Below are positions 25,752 through 33,997 of a DNA stretch of 64,000 nucleotides, one piece after another; the stretch's first letter is position 1, and every line of letters starts with the position of its first letter. The notes below the pieces were generated by a model that ran no database searches, was not told the DNA's origin, and saw nothing but the letters and a program-made list of their open reading frames with translations. Source of the DNA: Novosphingobium silvae (lineage in GTDB: Bacteria > Pseudomonadota > Alphaproteobacteria > Sphingomonadales > Sphingomonadaceae). The position numbers and the translations under genes are program-made. The stretch is from contig NZ_WVTD01000005.1 in the NCBI RefSeq assembly GCF_009856825.1, positions 1 through 64,000 of the forward strand. Direction: 5' to 3'.

Positions 25752-26033
25752 ATGGCGTCCATGAATGTTTCATTGCCCGATCCGATGCGCGATTATGTCC
25801 AGAAGCGCATCGACAAGGGGCACTATGCAAGTGTCAGTGACTATGTGCGCGATCTAATCCGTCGTGACCAGGCGGACACGGAGAATGAACAGCGCTGGCT
25901 GAGCTCGCTTGATGCTTCAGTCGAGGAAGCGGTAGAGGAACTGGAGAGCGGCGGCGGCCGTGAGCTCGGGGCCTTCTGTCGGGAGCTCACCTCCGAAATC
26001 GAAGCTCAAGGCCACCAGACCCCGCTTCAATGA
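25752..26033 (+). CDS. parD: ParD-like antitoxin (ribbon-helix-helix)
   Basis: A 93-aa protein from ATG 25752. The N-terminus MNVSLPDPMRDYVQKRIDKG and YASVSDYVRDLIRRD match the ParD/CopG ribbon-helix-helix, which dimerises and binds DNA. The acidic, helical C-terminus would wrap the toxin. It overlaps the toxin gene by 4 bp. Upstream ATGs in frame (25689) have weaker signals. Confidence 0.88.
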   Translation: MASMNVSLPDPMRDYVQKRIDKGHYASVSDYVRDLIRRDQADTENEQRWLSSLDASVEEAVEELESGGGRELGAFCRELTSEIEAQGHQTPLQ

Positions 26034-26326
26034 TTGTCATACTGGCGTCGGCCGCCCAGCGCGATCTACGCGCGATCGGCCGCTACATCGCGCAGGATAA
26101 TCCCTTGCGCGCAGTCTCCTTCATCGCAGAGCTCGAGAGCGCCGCACAGGGCCTTGCCGAGATGCCACAGGGCTTTCCGCTGGTTCCGCGTTACGAACGA
26201 TACGGTATCAGACGCAGGTCCTATCGCGGCTATGCTTTACTCTATCGTGTCGCAGGCGATCGGATAGGTGTCGTCCGAATCCTTGGACCAGGACAGGACA
26301 TCGACCGGGCCTTGAACCTACTTTGA
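26030..26326 (+). CDS. parE: ParE-like toxin (RelE/ParE superfamily)
   Basis: A 98-aa protein: SAAQRDLRAIGRYIAQDNPLRA, then AEMPQGFPLVPRYERYGIRR, YALLYRVAGDRIGVVRILG, and a C-terminal helix. This is the ParE fold; family members poison DNA gyrase. It is translationally coupled to parD and likely stabilises the element. Confidence 0.88.
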   Translation: MIVILASAAQRDLRAIGRYIAQDNPLRAVSFIAELESAAQGLAEMPQGFPLVPRYERYGIRRRSYRGYALLYRVAGDRIGVVRILGPGQDIDRALNLL

Positions 26327-26617
26327 GATGAGCGGCGCGCACGAAGCGCCCGTGCTGTCTGCTGTCAATGCTGCGGTTTGTCGGCATGAAACATTATGCA
26401 GCCACCCCCAACGGACGGCGCCGAGCGCGGTATCATCAATAGGCTCCAGTCGTCCTGGCGACTGCGGAGCATATTGACACACAGGTTCACGCGCCTGGTC
26501 TTCGGCGCATGGGAAGGGGAGAGGGGAGAGAGCAGGCGAGGCCTGTTCAAATGGACCGCAGACCATCACGACCGCGGTTGCTCCAGGGCAGGCGCTCCTA
26601 GCACCGGAGTCCTTCCC
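26327..26617 (+). promoter_or_regulatory. 291-bp leader with polypurine tract
   Basis: No coding frame is supported here. A polypurine run occupies 26511-26536 (GGGAAGGGGAGAGGGGAG and on), followed by AGGC-GA-GGCCT-type pairing and GGAG before ATG 26618. The spacing from tract to start (about 80 bp) is longer than in the other leaders. Confidence 0.4.
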
Positions 26618-27838
26618 ATGACCATCCCAAGATCCGCGCCATGGACGGCGCAGGAAATCGTTACGCTGCGTGCCTGTTATCCTGCCGAAGGACACAGCGT
26701 CGCGCAGCGGCTTCCGGGCCGAAGCGTCCATGCCTTGCAGGTCAAGGCTCACAAGCTCGGCCTGAAGACAGCCCATAGAAATCCCGCGCCGAGGCCGCGC
26801 CTTGGCGGTGAGAACCTCGACGAAGCCATCCGGCTGCGTGAGGTCGAGAACTGGTCGTTCAGCGCGATCGGCACACATTTCGGTATCTGCGAAGCCAGCG
26901 CCTGCAACGCGGTGACGATCGCCCTTTGTGTCCGGCGCGGATACCGTCCGGCAGAGCGCGATCAGCATGGGCGCCTGACGGCTGAGGGTATCGAGCGACT
27001 GCGCTATGCGTTGAAGAAGGGTTACAAGGGCATCGACATTCAGTTGCGTCTTGGCGTCTCGGCCGCCTGCGTTTCCGAGCAGCGCCGGCGATATAATCGT
27101 GAACTGCTCGCACGCGGCAAGGCCGCGCTGCCCCCGCCGGGCGGCGGCGAGGCTTACAGCGGCGTCAAACTGTCGCCGGCAAAGCGCAGGCAGGTCGAGG
27201 AGCTGTTCCTGCAGGGGCTCGGCACACAGAAGATCGCCGAGCGCACCGGCGTGTCGAAGACGAGCTGCACCAGGATCAGGGGCCGCCTTATCCGAAGTCT
27301 GCGCCGCAAAGGGGAGTCGCTTCCTGGATGCGATAGCTGCGGGGTCCGTCATGTGCATGCTGAAAGCGCGCGTTTCGTAACCGATGAACAGAAAGACCTT
27401 CTGCGCGCGATGCTCCTCGATCGGGTGCCCGTCCAGCGAGCCGCGCGCGAACTCGCGATTGGCGCCTCGACAGCCTATCGGCTTCGTGACGCCTTCGCCG
27501 CCGAACTGGCGGGCGAAGGCCGGGCCCTGCCGCCTCCAAGGCGTCCTGGCCGGGTTCGCCACGCGCCCATGCGCAATTCCTGCTGGCCTCCGGCTTCGCC
27601 TCAGGAGATCTACGCGTTCCGGCGCCTCCTCGGCTGTATGGGGTTCGCTGAGGCGAAAGCACATTGGCAGGACACGCGGCGAGAGGAGGCAAGGATAGCA
27701 CGAGAAGCGGCCGCGACGCACAAGCTTACTTTCGAGGAGCAGCTTGCCAAGGTCGCGTCCGGCGAACTGCGCATCACACGCGGCTTCGTTCGCAACCATC
27801 TCGAGCCGCGGCTTCCCGCACAAGCCGTCGACGCGTGA
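26618..27838 (+). CDS. multi-HTH DNA-binding protein, 406 aa
   Basis: Starts at ATG 26618 (MTIPRSAPWTAQEIVTLRAC). At least four helix-turn-helix-like units follow: a Myb/SANT-like start (WTAQEIVTLRACYPAEG), ENWSFSAIGTHFGICEASAC, KRRQVEELFLQGLGTQKIAE plus RTGVSKTSC, and RVPVQRAARELAIGASTAYR. This is typical of GcrA- or transposase-like DNA-binding proteins but no catalytic domain is present. Likely a regulator of the element. CDS length and codon bias are good. Confidence 0.65.
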   Translation: MTIPRSAPWTAQEIVTLRACYPAEGHSVAQRLPGRSVHALQVKAHKLGLKTAHRNPAPRPRLGGENLDEAIRLREVENWSFSAIGTHFGICEASACNAVTIALCVRRGYRPAERDQHGRLTAEGIERLRYALKKGYKGIDIQLRLGVSAACVSEQRRRYNRELLARGKAALPPPGGGEAYSGVKLSPAKRRQVEELFLQGLGTQKIAERTGVSKTSCTRIRGRLIRSLRRKGESLPGCDSCGVRHVHAESARFVTDEQKDLLRAMLLDRVPVQRAARELAIGASTAYRLRDAFAAELAGEGRALPPPRRPGRVRHAPMRNSCWPPASPQEIYAFRRLLGCMGFAEAKAHWQDTRREEARIAREAAATHKLTFEEQLAKVASGELRITRGFVRNHLEPRLPAQAVDA

Positions 27839-27938
27839 TCGCGCGCGGCACCGGCGCGCTGGGGCGGCCGGAATCTCCTGGCATGATCGATCCCGGGCAA
27901 CCGCCGGTCGCCCAGCCTCTGGCGGCGACGGCCTGACC

Positions 27939-28001
27939 GAAGAGGAGAGGGAGGGTTTGAGGCGGGCGTGCTGATGCGCCCGGACGGCAGGAACTGGCCT
28001 C
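27939..28001 (+). promoter_or_regulatory. polypurine-hairpin leader, near-identical to 32367
   Basis: Polypurine tract 27939-27962, then a hairpin GGGCGTG (27964-27970), loop CTGA, TGCGCCC (27975-27981), then GGCAGGA and ATG 28002. The leader at 32367 has GGGTGTG-TTGA-TGCGCCC: the base changes keep pairing, as expected for a selected RNA structure. Confidence 0.7.
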
Positions 28002-29115
28002 ATGCCCTATGACATCCCCTCTCGCTTCCAGCAGCCGCCCGCCGGCTTGTCCCAGGCGGACCGATCACCGGTGTACTCTTCGAACGTTGCCCCTCGGTTG
28101 GCCGCGGGCACCCCCATCGAGATCATCGTCGGCCTTCCCGGCCTGTCGGAGGGGCCCTTGCTCGCCCGCGCGCGCGTTGCAGCTTCCCGTCCTCATCTCC
28201 GCGAACAGCCTGTCACGCTGGCGGCAATGTGACGGCGGGCGTGAATGGGCCGGTTGGCGGTTGAGGCAGCTTGCCAACGCCCATGGCCTCGCTTCGATCA
28301 TGCTCGATTCCGCCGGATTCGTCCTCGCATCAAGATATCGAGGCCTCCCATGGACCGTCGAGGATTATGTCGAAGGGCTGGCGGCCGCCTACCCCTGGCG
28401 GCTCTGGGCAAGCCTCGATCATTGCGTCGAACCCGAGATCGCGCGCGACCGTGAAGAAGTGCTCGATCGGATCGCGCGCACTGTTCGCCTCAACATCGAA
28501 TGCCATGCCCGCGCACTCGACGCCGGTATCGTCTCGAATTTCATGCCAGTTTTGCAAGGCCGCCGACCAGGCGATTATGTGCGCTGTCTCGATGGCATCG
28601 CCCATATCCTGCGTCCGGGACAAACGGTTGCGATCGGATCGACCTGTCGGCGCGCCGTGCACGGGGAGGATGGCCTTCTCGCCGTGTTCGAAACACTCGA
28701 CCGCCATCTCGATTCCACGCACCCGCTCCACGGTTTCGGGATCAAAGGCCCGGCTCTTAGTCATTTGCGCGCTTTCGAACATCGCAAGATCACGGTCGAC
28801 AGCAGCGCATTCTCCTATGCGGCGCGTATGTCCGCGCTGTTCGACGGACACGCCAAGACCAACCACTTCGTCGCCGACCACATGGAACGCTGGACCGAAC
28901 GGCAATATGCCCGGCTCGCGCGTCCTCGGAACGGGTTTCAATCGTCATTGCCGCTGCCGTTGCCTGCGGAACCCCTTCCGACAGGCTGGGAAGCCGCCGT
29001 TGCCGCCGCGCGAGAGGAGATTCGGGCGCTCGTGATGGACGGCGAAATTTCCCACGATCAAATTACCGACGCCTGGATCGCCGAGTGGGCGGCCGATTTG
29101 CTGGGGACCGCTTGA
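28002..29115 (+). pseudogene. TGT/DpdA-like (DUF7221-type) gene with a frameshift
   Basis: Coding begins at ATG 28002 (MPYDIPSRFQQPPAGLSQ, on to IEIIVGLPGLSEGPLLARAR), then must move to the frame reading LQLPVLISANSLSRW. The break is in a (CG)5 run at 28167-28176; one more CG would give a 371-aa protein. The second part resembles queuine tRNA-ribosyltransferase/DpdA-type transglycosylases: LDSAGF, ASLDHCVE, MPVLQGRRPGDY, VAIGSTCRR and HGFGIKG. DpdA relatives insert 7-deazaguanine bases into DNA or tRNA. The alternative start at 28009 gives a Pro/Ser/Arg-rich N-terminus typical of a wrong frame. Confidence 0.75.
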
Positions 29116-29213
29116 CCGACCGCTCCGCACCAAAGTGAAGCGTCAGACAGAATGCTGGTTGAATTGGTCGCGATAATCCGCTAAATGTAACTCATTAAAC
29201 TAGGAGTGCCCCC

Positions 29214-29795
29214 ATGTCCCGTCCCGCCAGCACCGCAACCGTCGATGTCGATAGCATCCTGCGCGACCGGATAATGGCGAGCGCCGACCGCATCATCAAG
29301 ATGATGCCGCCCGCCGCCAAGGCGGCCGCGATCGGCAGCGTCGATGTTGCGGCGCTCGTCTTCAATATCGCGCGCGGAATCCCATCGGTCGAAACCGATG
29401 ATCCCGACAAAGCGGAGGACATCACACGGGCAATCGCCTTCAAGCGCCGGCTGATCGACGAAGCGGGCGGCGCGTTCGACGCCGAGGCGGTGCGCAAGCT
29501 TCTCGGCCACAAGACCGTGCAAGCCGTCTACAAGGCCGCCCGCGATCGCCGCCTGCTGATGGTCGAAGACAATGGCGCCAAGCTGTTTCCGGCATTCCAG
29601 TTCGACGGCGACACCATCCGTCCTGCAATGTCGCGCATTCTTGCCGCCGCGCCCGGCGCCGGCGGATGGGCCGTGCTGCAATATCTGGTGAGCGGCGATG
29701 GAGGTCTGGGCGACGCGCGGCCGATCGACCTGATCAAGGGCAATGAGGCGGACGTCGATCGCGTCATACGCTTCGCCGGTACGCTCGACGACTGA
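29214..29795 (+). CDS. Xre-type antitoxin with MbcA/ParS/Xre toxin-binding domain
   Basis: A 193-aa protein. The C-terminal part (WAVLQYLVSGDGGLGDARPI, then DLIKGNEADVDRVIRFAGT) is the DUF2384/MbcA-ParS-Xre toxin-binding domain. The middle has a helical region (AEAVRKLLGHKTVQAVYKAA) likely to bind DNA. It is followed after 2 bp by a RES-domain toxin. AT-rich promoter-like DNA lies at 29165-29205, with AGGAG before the ATG. Confidence 0.88.
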   Translation: MSRPASTATVDVDSILRDRIMASADRIIKMMPPAAKAAAIGSVDVAALVFNIARGIPSVETDDPDKAEDITRAIAFKRRLIDEAGGAFDAEAVRKLLGHKTVQAVYKAARDRRLLMVEDNGAKLFPAFQFDGDTIRPAMSRILAAAPGAGGWAVLQYLVSGDGGLGDARPIDLIKGNEADVDRVIRFAGTLDD

Positions 29796-29797
29796 CG

Positions 29798-30385
29798 ATG
29801 GTCGCTCGCGCTACTATGCCGGTGGCGACCATCGCCGCCGGGCAAACGCTCCACCGCGTGCACGGCGCATCCGTTCCCGCGCGCTGGTATGGGCGCAAGG
29901 ACGCGACATGGCGCTGGGACGACCCTCAAGGGCGCTACGGCGTCCTCTATCTCGGCAAGAGCTTGACCGGTCCATTTACCGAGAGCCTGCTGCGGACACC
30001 AGGCGACCGGGACGTCCTATGGGACCGCGTCCAGCAGAAGCGCGCCGCCGCCTTCGTCACCACGCGAACGCTCCGCCTCGCAAAGCTGCATGGCCCTGGC
30101 CTCGCCTGGTTCCAAACGACGGCCGCGGGCGTTTCGGCGGACTTCGATCCCGCAATCCATCGGGATGCCTATGCCACGACGCAGACGATCTCCGCGTTCG
30201 TCTACGCTGACACCGCGCTTGACGGCATCCAGTACCGTTCACGCTTCGATACCGATCAGCTTTGTGTCGCATTGTTCGAACGCGCCGATTCCGCGATTGA
30301 CCTGGTCAGCGAAAACCTGCCGATCGGCAAGGACTGGACCCGGAAGATACTGAAGCCGAGAGGCTACGAATTGATTGAGCTATAG
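29798..30385 (+). CDS. RES-domain toxin
   Basis: A 195-aa protein with the RES-family pattern: LHRVHGASVPARWYGRKD (Arg), GRYGVLYLGKSLTGPFTESL (Tyr, Glu), and LDGIQYRSRFD (Ser). RES toxins deplete NAD+. With the preceding Xre gene it forms a RES-Xre type II pair. Confidence 0.9.
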   Translation: MVARATMPVATIAAGQTLHRVHGASVPARWYGRKDATWRWDDPQGRYGVLYLGKSLTGPFTESLLRTPGDRDVLWDRVQQKRAAAFVTTRTLRLAKLHGPGLAWFQTTAAGVSADFDPAIHRDAYATTQTISAFVYADTALDGIQYRSRFDTDQLCVALFERADSAIDLVSENLPIGKDWTRKILKPRGYELIEL

Positions 30386-30481
30386 AGTCCCGTTTCAACT
30401 TCGAAGGCGCCTCCCAGGCGCTGACCTATCCGAGGCGTCGTCACCACCGGGGCGCGAAGAGCGGCGCCCTGCGGCTTCATG

Positions 30482-30979
30482 CTATGCTGACTGCTCTGCC
30501 TCGGTCGGCTTCTTGCGCGGTCGCCGGGTTGTCGGCGTTTTCTTCGCCTTAGGGGCCGGAGCGGTTTCCACCGTCCTTGGCTTACGACCAAGCCCGATTT
30601 TCTTGGCGAGCGACCGGCGCTGTTCGGCGTAATTGGGAGCAACCATCGGGTAATCGGAAGGCAAATTCCACTTGGTCCGATAGTCGGCAGGGCTCATCTG
30701 ATAGTGTGTCATCAGATGCCGCTTGAGCATCTTCAACTTCTTGCCGTCTTCGAGACATACGATGTAATCGGGCTTGACCGAAGCACGGATCGAAACCGCC
30801 GGTTCAGGTTTGATGTCCGGCAGCACTGCCGGCTCCCGAAGACTGTTCAGCGCACCGTGAATATTCTGGATCAACACGGGTAAGTCACCAACGGCGACGC
30901 TGTTGTTCGAGACATGCGCGGCCACGATATCGGCGGTAAGCGTTATGAGTATTTCTGCCGTATCGACCTTCTCTGTCAT
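30482..30979 (-). CDS. Ros/MucR family transcriptional regulator
   Basis: A 165-aa protein from ATG 30979 (MTEKVDTAEILITLTADIVA). The middle carries the Ros/MucR zinc-finger region: DYIVCLEDGKKLKMLKRHL, MTHYQMSPADYRTKWNLP. The tail is Lys/Pro/Thr-rich. MucR-type proteins bind AT-rich promoters and silence acquired genes. It is one of few minus-strand genes in this cluster, convergent with the RES toxin gene. Confidence 0.92.
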   Translation of the reverse strand: MTEKVDTAEILITLTADIVAAHVSNNSVAVGDLPVLIQNIHGALNSLREPAVLPDIKPEPAVSIRASVKPDYIVCLEDGKKLKMLKRHLMTHYQMSPADYRTKWNLPSDYPMVAPNYAEQRRSLAKKIGLGRKPRTVETAPAPKAKKTPTTRRPRKKPTEAEQSA

Positions 30980-31154
30980 GTCGTTCTTCCTTGTCGTGAG
31001 GAATAATGCGGCTGCGAAGACGGACACCCGATAGCAAGTCGTTGCGGGCACGGCCAGAGCTTCCATGCGCCCCACTTGCCGGGCCAGTGACCCGGCTTGC
31101 CGCCGGACGGGCTACGCATCCGAAAATGGCCGACCGCCGTCGCCGCGACGGGCC

Positions 31155-31204
31155 GGAGGAGAGAAGGGGGTGGTTGATGGTGATCCAATAGGGAGGCTAT
31201 AGCC
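31155..31204 (+). promoter_or_regulatory. polypurine leader of the first SLOG-like gene
   Basis: The polypurine run 31155-31170 (GGAGGAGAGAAGGGGG) is followed by TGGTTGATGGTGATCC and GGGAGG before ATG 31205. It aligns with the leader of the paralogous gene at 45522 (GAAGAGAAGGAGGAGGG, then GGTGGTGAGGTCC). Confidence 0.5.
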
Positions 31205-31723
31205 ATGACCGCCGTTCACATGATCGCGCCCGACCGTCGTCGGCACGCAGAGCCGATTTTCGTATCCGGCTCGCTTTCCATCCGGCAACTTCCCCAGGCA
31301 GTGAAGGCTCGCCTCGGCAAGATTGTCGACGACGGCGTCCCGGTGCTGGTCGGCGATGCCCGCGGCGTCGATACGGCCGTGCAGCTCTATCTTTCGGATT
31401 GGAACGTCGACGCGGTGACCGTGTTCTGCACCGGATCCACGCCCCGGAACAATATCGGAGGCTGGCCGGTCACGCGCGTAAAGTCCGATGCGCGTCCGGG
31501 CACACGCGAGTGGCATAGCGCGAAAGACCGCGAAATGTCGCTCCTCGCAGGCGCCGGTCTCGTGATCTGGGATGGCACAAGCAAGGGCAGCGGCTTCAAT
31601 ATTCGACGACTGTCCGATCGCGGCTGTCCGGTCATCATCTATCTTCATCCCGCCGGTCGCTTCGTGCAGCTGAGCACCGACGCCGAGCGAAATGCCTTCT
31701 TCTCTCGCTACCTCCCGGGCTGA
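31205..31723 (+). CDS. SLOG-like nucleotide-binding protein (paralogue of 45522)
   Basis: A 172-aa Rossmann-type protein: PIFVSGSLSIRQLP, PVLVGDARGVDTAVQLYL, VTVFCTGSTPRNN, HSAKDREMSLLAGAGLVIWD and GTSKGSGFNIRRL. The GD-ARGVD loop and the alternating strand-helix pattern resemble the SLOG superfamily (YspA/CpYpsA class), whose members bind nucleotides or NAD derivatives. It shares about half its residues with the protein at 45522. Role unknown; SLOG proteins often act as ligand sensors in conflict systems. Confidence 0.7.
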   Translation: MTAVHMIAPDRRRHAEPIFVSGSLSIRQLPQAVKARLGKIVDDGVPVLVGDARGVDTAVQLYLSDWNVDAVTVFCTGSTPRNNIGGWPVTRVKSDARPGTREWHSAKDREMSLLAGAGLVIWDGTSKGSGFNIRRLSDRGCPVIIYLHPAGRFVQLSTDAERNAFFSRYLPG

Positions 31724-31796
31724 TGGGGCTCCGATCAATAGAAGCCGACCACCTTCATCGCTGTCGCCTCAACACGATAGACCAGGATTCAAACCC

Positions 31797-32333
31797 ATGA
31801 TCTTCTACACCGCCGTCGAACCCGGCACGCTTCACACCAGGATAGTGGGAACCCAAGCCGATGCCCGCGCCATCAACCGGGAGTTCACCCAGATCGATAT
31901 CCCGATCGGAAAGCCGGAGCTGATGGCTTGGGCGAACGACATGCAGCGTCAGATCGACGAATTGCGCGACGCTCTCGGCCGTGCCGCGGCTGATGAGCCG
32001 AGCGGGACTAGCGCAGAGACCCTCGAACCCGCGCCGCTCCCACACCGGACGACTTCCAGCGATGACCGGCCGATGGAAACGGCCCCGATACGCGCTGAAT
32101 CGCCAACGGAGATCATGGCACTGGACGCGGCGCGGCTCGCTCCGATCGTCGAACAGGCGGTCGAGCGCGTCGGCGAATTGGGCCAAACCGCGTTCGAGGC
32201 GATCGACGCCTACCAGGCCCGGGACGGTGTCGGTGGCTCTTTCAGCCGCGGCGTCCATATCCTGTCGGTGCTCTGCGCCAGCGAGCATCAATTGACCCGG
32301 CTGCTATTCCGGGCGCGCGCAAAAAGAACCTGA
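31797..32333 (+). CDS. hypothetical protein, 178 aa
   Basis: Starts MIFYTAVEPGTLHTRIVGTQ at ATG 31797. A first alpha/beta half is followed by a Ser/Thr/Pro linker and a helical C-terminal half (VERVGELGQTAFEAIDAYQA). The VxRxGELGQT-A segment resembles that of the 64-aa protein at 36364 (QRLGQLGRTGAVALAALVDE), so the two may share a small module. Confidence 0.55.
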   Translation: MIFYTAVEPGTLHTRIVGTQADARAINREFTQIDIPIGKPELMAWANDMQRQIDELRDALGRAAADEPSGTSAETLEPAPLPHRTTSSDDRPMETAPIRAESPTEIMALDAARLAPIVEQAVERVGELGQTAFEAIDAYQARDGVGGSFSRGVHILSVLCASEHQLTRLLFRARAKRT

Positions 32334-32366
32334 TCCTCGGCCGCGGTGCTGCCGCGACGCCCGACT

Positions 32367-32430
32367 GGGGAGGAGGGGGAAGGATTGAGGCGGGTGTGTT
32401 GATGCGCCCGGACCTCAGGAGCCTGACCCC
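32367..32430 (+). promoter_or_regulatory. polypurine-hairpin leader
   Basis: Polypurine tract 32367-32390, then the hairpin GGGTGTG (32392-32398), loop TTGA, TGCGCCC (32403-32409), then CTCAGGAG and ATG 32431. Homologous to the leader at 27939, and the homology extends into the first coding residues (M-x-YDI-x-x-RFQQ in both). Confidence 0.7.
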
Positions 32431-33078
32431 ATGTCGTACGACATTGCCTTTCGCTTTCAGCAGGCGCTCGATCCCTCGGCGCTGATCACGCTGCCGACCG
32501 CCTTGCACGCCCTCAATGCCGCGATCACGGATTGCCGCAACGCCGGGCGGCCTCACGAAAGCGATCCCGCCGTAATTCTGCTTGCACGTCACCTCGGCGA
32601 CATCGCCTCTCGGATCGAGCGTCCCAATGTCGAACTGCGGCGCGCCTGCATGGATGCCATTGCCGATCTCAGGCGCAAGCCCGCGCTCATCGCGCTGGCT
32701 CACAAAGGCGTTGCCTATGACGAGGCCGCCAAGAAGCTGTTCCACTCGGACGCGCGCAAGGCGCTCCGCCGGTTGGCCGACGCGCTTCGCCTGCCCGAAG
32801 ACAGCTTCGATATTCGTTCGGTGCAAGGAGGAATCTCGGTGTCGGGCGAGATCATTCTGCACGGCGAACAGATATACGTCCAGATCAGCCTCGGCTGTAT
32901 GGGGCGCGGCCGCGAGATCATGTTCCGCCGTGTCACCGGCCGCAAGGACTATTGCGGCGATCGCAACCATTGGGGGGACATCGCTGACCTGATGGCGCCC
33001 GACACCCTGGCACGACGCATCCGCCGCGAACTTCATCTTTCCGAACCTGACACACCGCCCTCGCGGCTCGTCGCCTGA
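32431..33078 (+). CDS. hypothetical protein, 215 aa
   Basis: Starts MSYDIAFRFQQALDPSALIT. The N-terminal half is helical; the C-terminal half is strand-rich (GGISVSGEIILHGEQIYVQI) and ends with a basic region. No family recognised. Its 3' end is duplicated at 33914. It lies 11 bp before the phosphatase gene and is likely co-transcribed with it. Confidence 0.6.
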   Translation: MSYDIAFRFQQALDPSALITLPTALHALNAAITDCRNAGRPHESDPAVILLARHLGDIASRIERPNVELRRACMDAIADLRRKPALIALAHKGVAYDEAAKKLFHSDARKALRRLADALRLPEDSFDIRSVQGGISVSGEIILHGEQIYVQISLGCMGRGREIMFRRVTGRKDYCGDRNHWGDIADLMAPDTLARRIRRELHLSEPDTPPSRLVA

Positions 33079-33100
33079 GGAGCTGCGTCATGGAAATCAT
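33016..33100 (+). repeat. segment duplicated at 33914-33997
   Basis: The 3' end of the 215-aa gene, the intergenic gap and the first bases of the phosphatase gene (to ATGGAAATCAT) recur about 900 bp downstream with scattered substitutions and a one-base difference. Both copies end CCTGAGGAGC followed by ATGGAAATCAT. Confidence 0.8.
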
Positions 33101-33770
33101 TGCTGCCCACGCGTGCGTCCTCGCGCGCCCGAAATCCGTGTCACGGGGGCGTCTCTTCGTCTGCGGTGATATTCACGGCTGCTACGATGAATTGATGCAG
33201 CAGCTCCGGCTTGTTGGCTTCGACACGGGACGCGATCGGCTGGTTGCCCTCGGTGACCTCGTCGACCGCGGCCCCAAAAGCGCTGAGGTCCTGGCGCTGC
33301 TCACAGAACCCTGGTTCACCAGCATTCGCGGCAATCACGAGGAGCTGATGATCCAGGCCGTCAACGGCGATCCCACCATGCACATCATCAACGGCGGGAT
33401 CTGGCTTGCCCATCTGCCTGCCGACGAAAGGAATCGTCTCGCCGCCTTGGCGATGGCGCTTCCGGTCGCGCTTACCGTGATCTCACCCTCGGGCCGCAAG
33501 ATCGGCTTCGTCCACGCCGACGTGCCGGGCGACGATTGGGACGCGTTCATCGAACGTCTCGACTGCCCCCAGGTGCAGGAATACGCCATGTGGACGCGCG
33601 ATCGCGTGCGAACCGCGAAACGTAACCTCCCCCTGCCGCCGATCCGCAACGTCGATCATGTCTATTTCGGCCACACGCCGCTCGCCGAGTCCGTCACCGC
33701 CGCGAACATGAGCTGGATCGATACCGGATGCTTCGCCACCGGCAGGCTGACGCTGGAAGAAATCGCATAA
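33090..33770 (+). CDS. PPP-family metallophosphatase (PrpA/PrpB-like)
   Basis: A 226-aa calcineurin-type phosphoesterase with all PPP motifs: CGDIHGCYDEL, ALGDLVDRGPKS, SIRGNHEELM, FVHADVPGDDWD and YFGHTPLAES. Similar in length and pattern to lambda phosphatase and PrpA/B. It would dephosphorylate Ser/Thr/Tyr-phosphoproteins or small phosphoesters. Its start region is duplicated before the gene at 33987. Confidence 0.92.
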   Translation: MEIIAAHACVLARPKSVSRGRLFVCGDIHGCYDELMQQLRLVGFDTGRDRLVALGDLVDRGPKSAEVLALLTEPWFTSIRGNHEELMIQAVNGDPTMHIINGGIWLAHLPADERNRLAALAMALPVALTVISPSGRKIGFVHADVPGDDWDAFIERLDCPQVQEYAMWTRDRVRTAKRNLPLPPIRNVDHVYFGHTPLAESVTAANMSWIDTGCFATGRLTLEEIA

Positions 33771-33913
33771 CCGTCCTTGTCGAACCCGGCCCCCGCTCGA
33801 TGGGGCGGGCCGCAAGGTGATGTCCCGCAATGTCGCGGACCGCAACGACCATGTTAGCGGCTCGTACGCGGGCACCGGTCCACGCGCTTGCCCGACCTGC
33901 GAGGCGCGCTGAG

Positions 33914-33997
33914 CGCATCCACCGCGAACTTCCCTTTTCGAACCCGACACCCCGCCCACGCGACTGGCCGCCTGAGGAGCAGCATTATGGAAATCAT
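33914..33997 (+). repeat. duplicated segment, second copy
   Basis: Degenerate copy of 33016-33100. Here the coding tail of the 215-aa gene has become noncoding leader, while the ribosome-binding site and first codons (ATGGAAATCAT) are reused by the gene at 33987. Confidence 0.8.

Noticed and set aside
26318..28003. 561-aa open frame on the minus strand opposite the multi-HTH gene
   Set aside because: The plus strand carries recognisable HTH repeats and better codon bias; the minus frame has no motif and is a GC-rich shadow.
28009..28200. ATG 28009 as the true start of the TGT-like gene
   Set aside because: It yields an N-terminus rich in Pro, Ser and Arg, and the leader and codon similarity to the gene at 32431 place the start at 28002.
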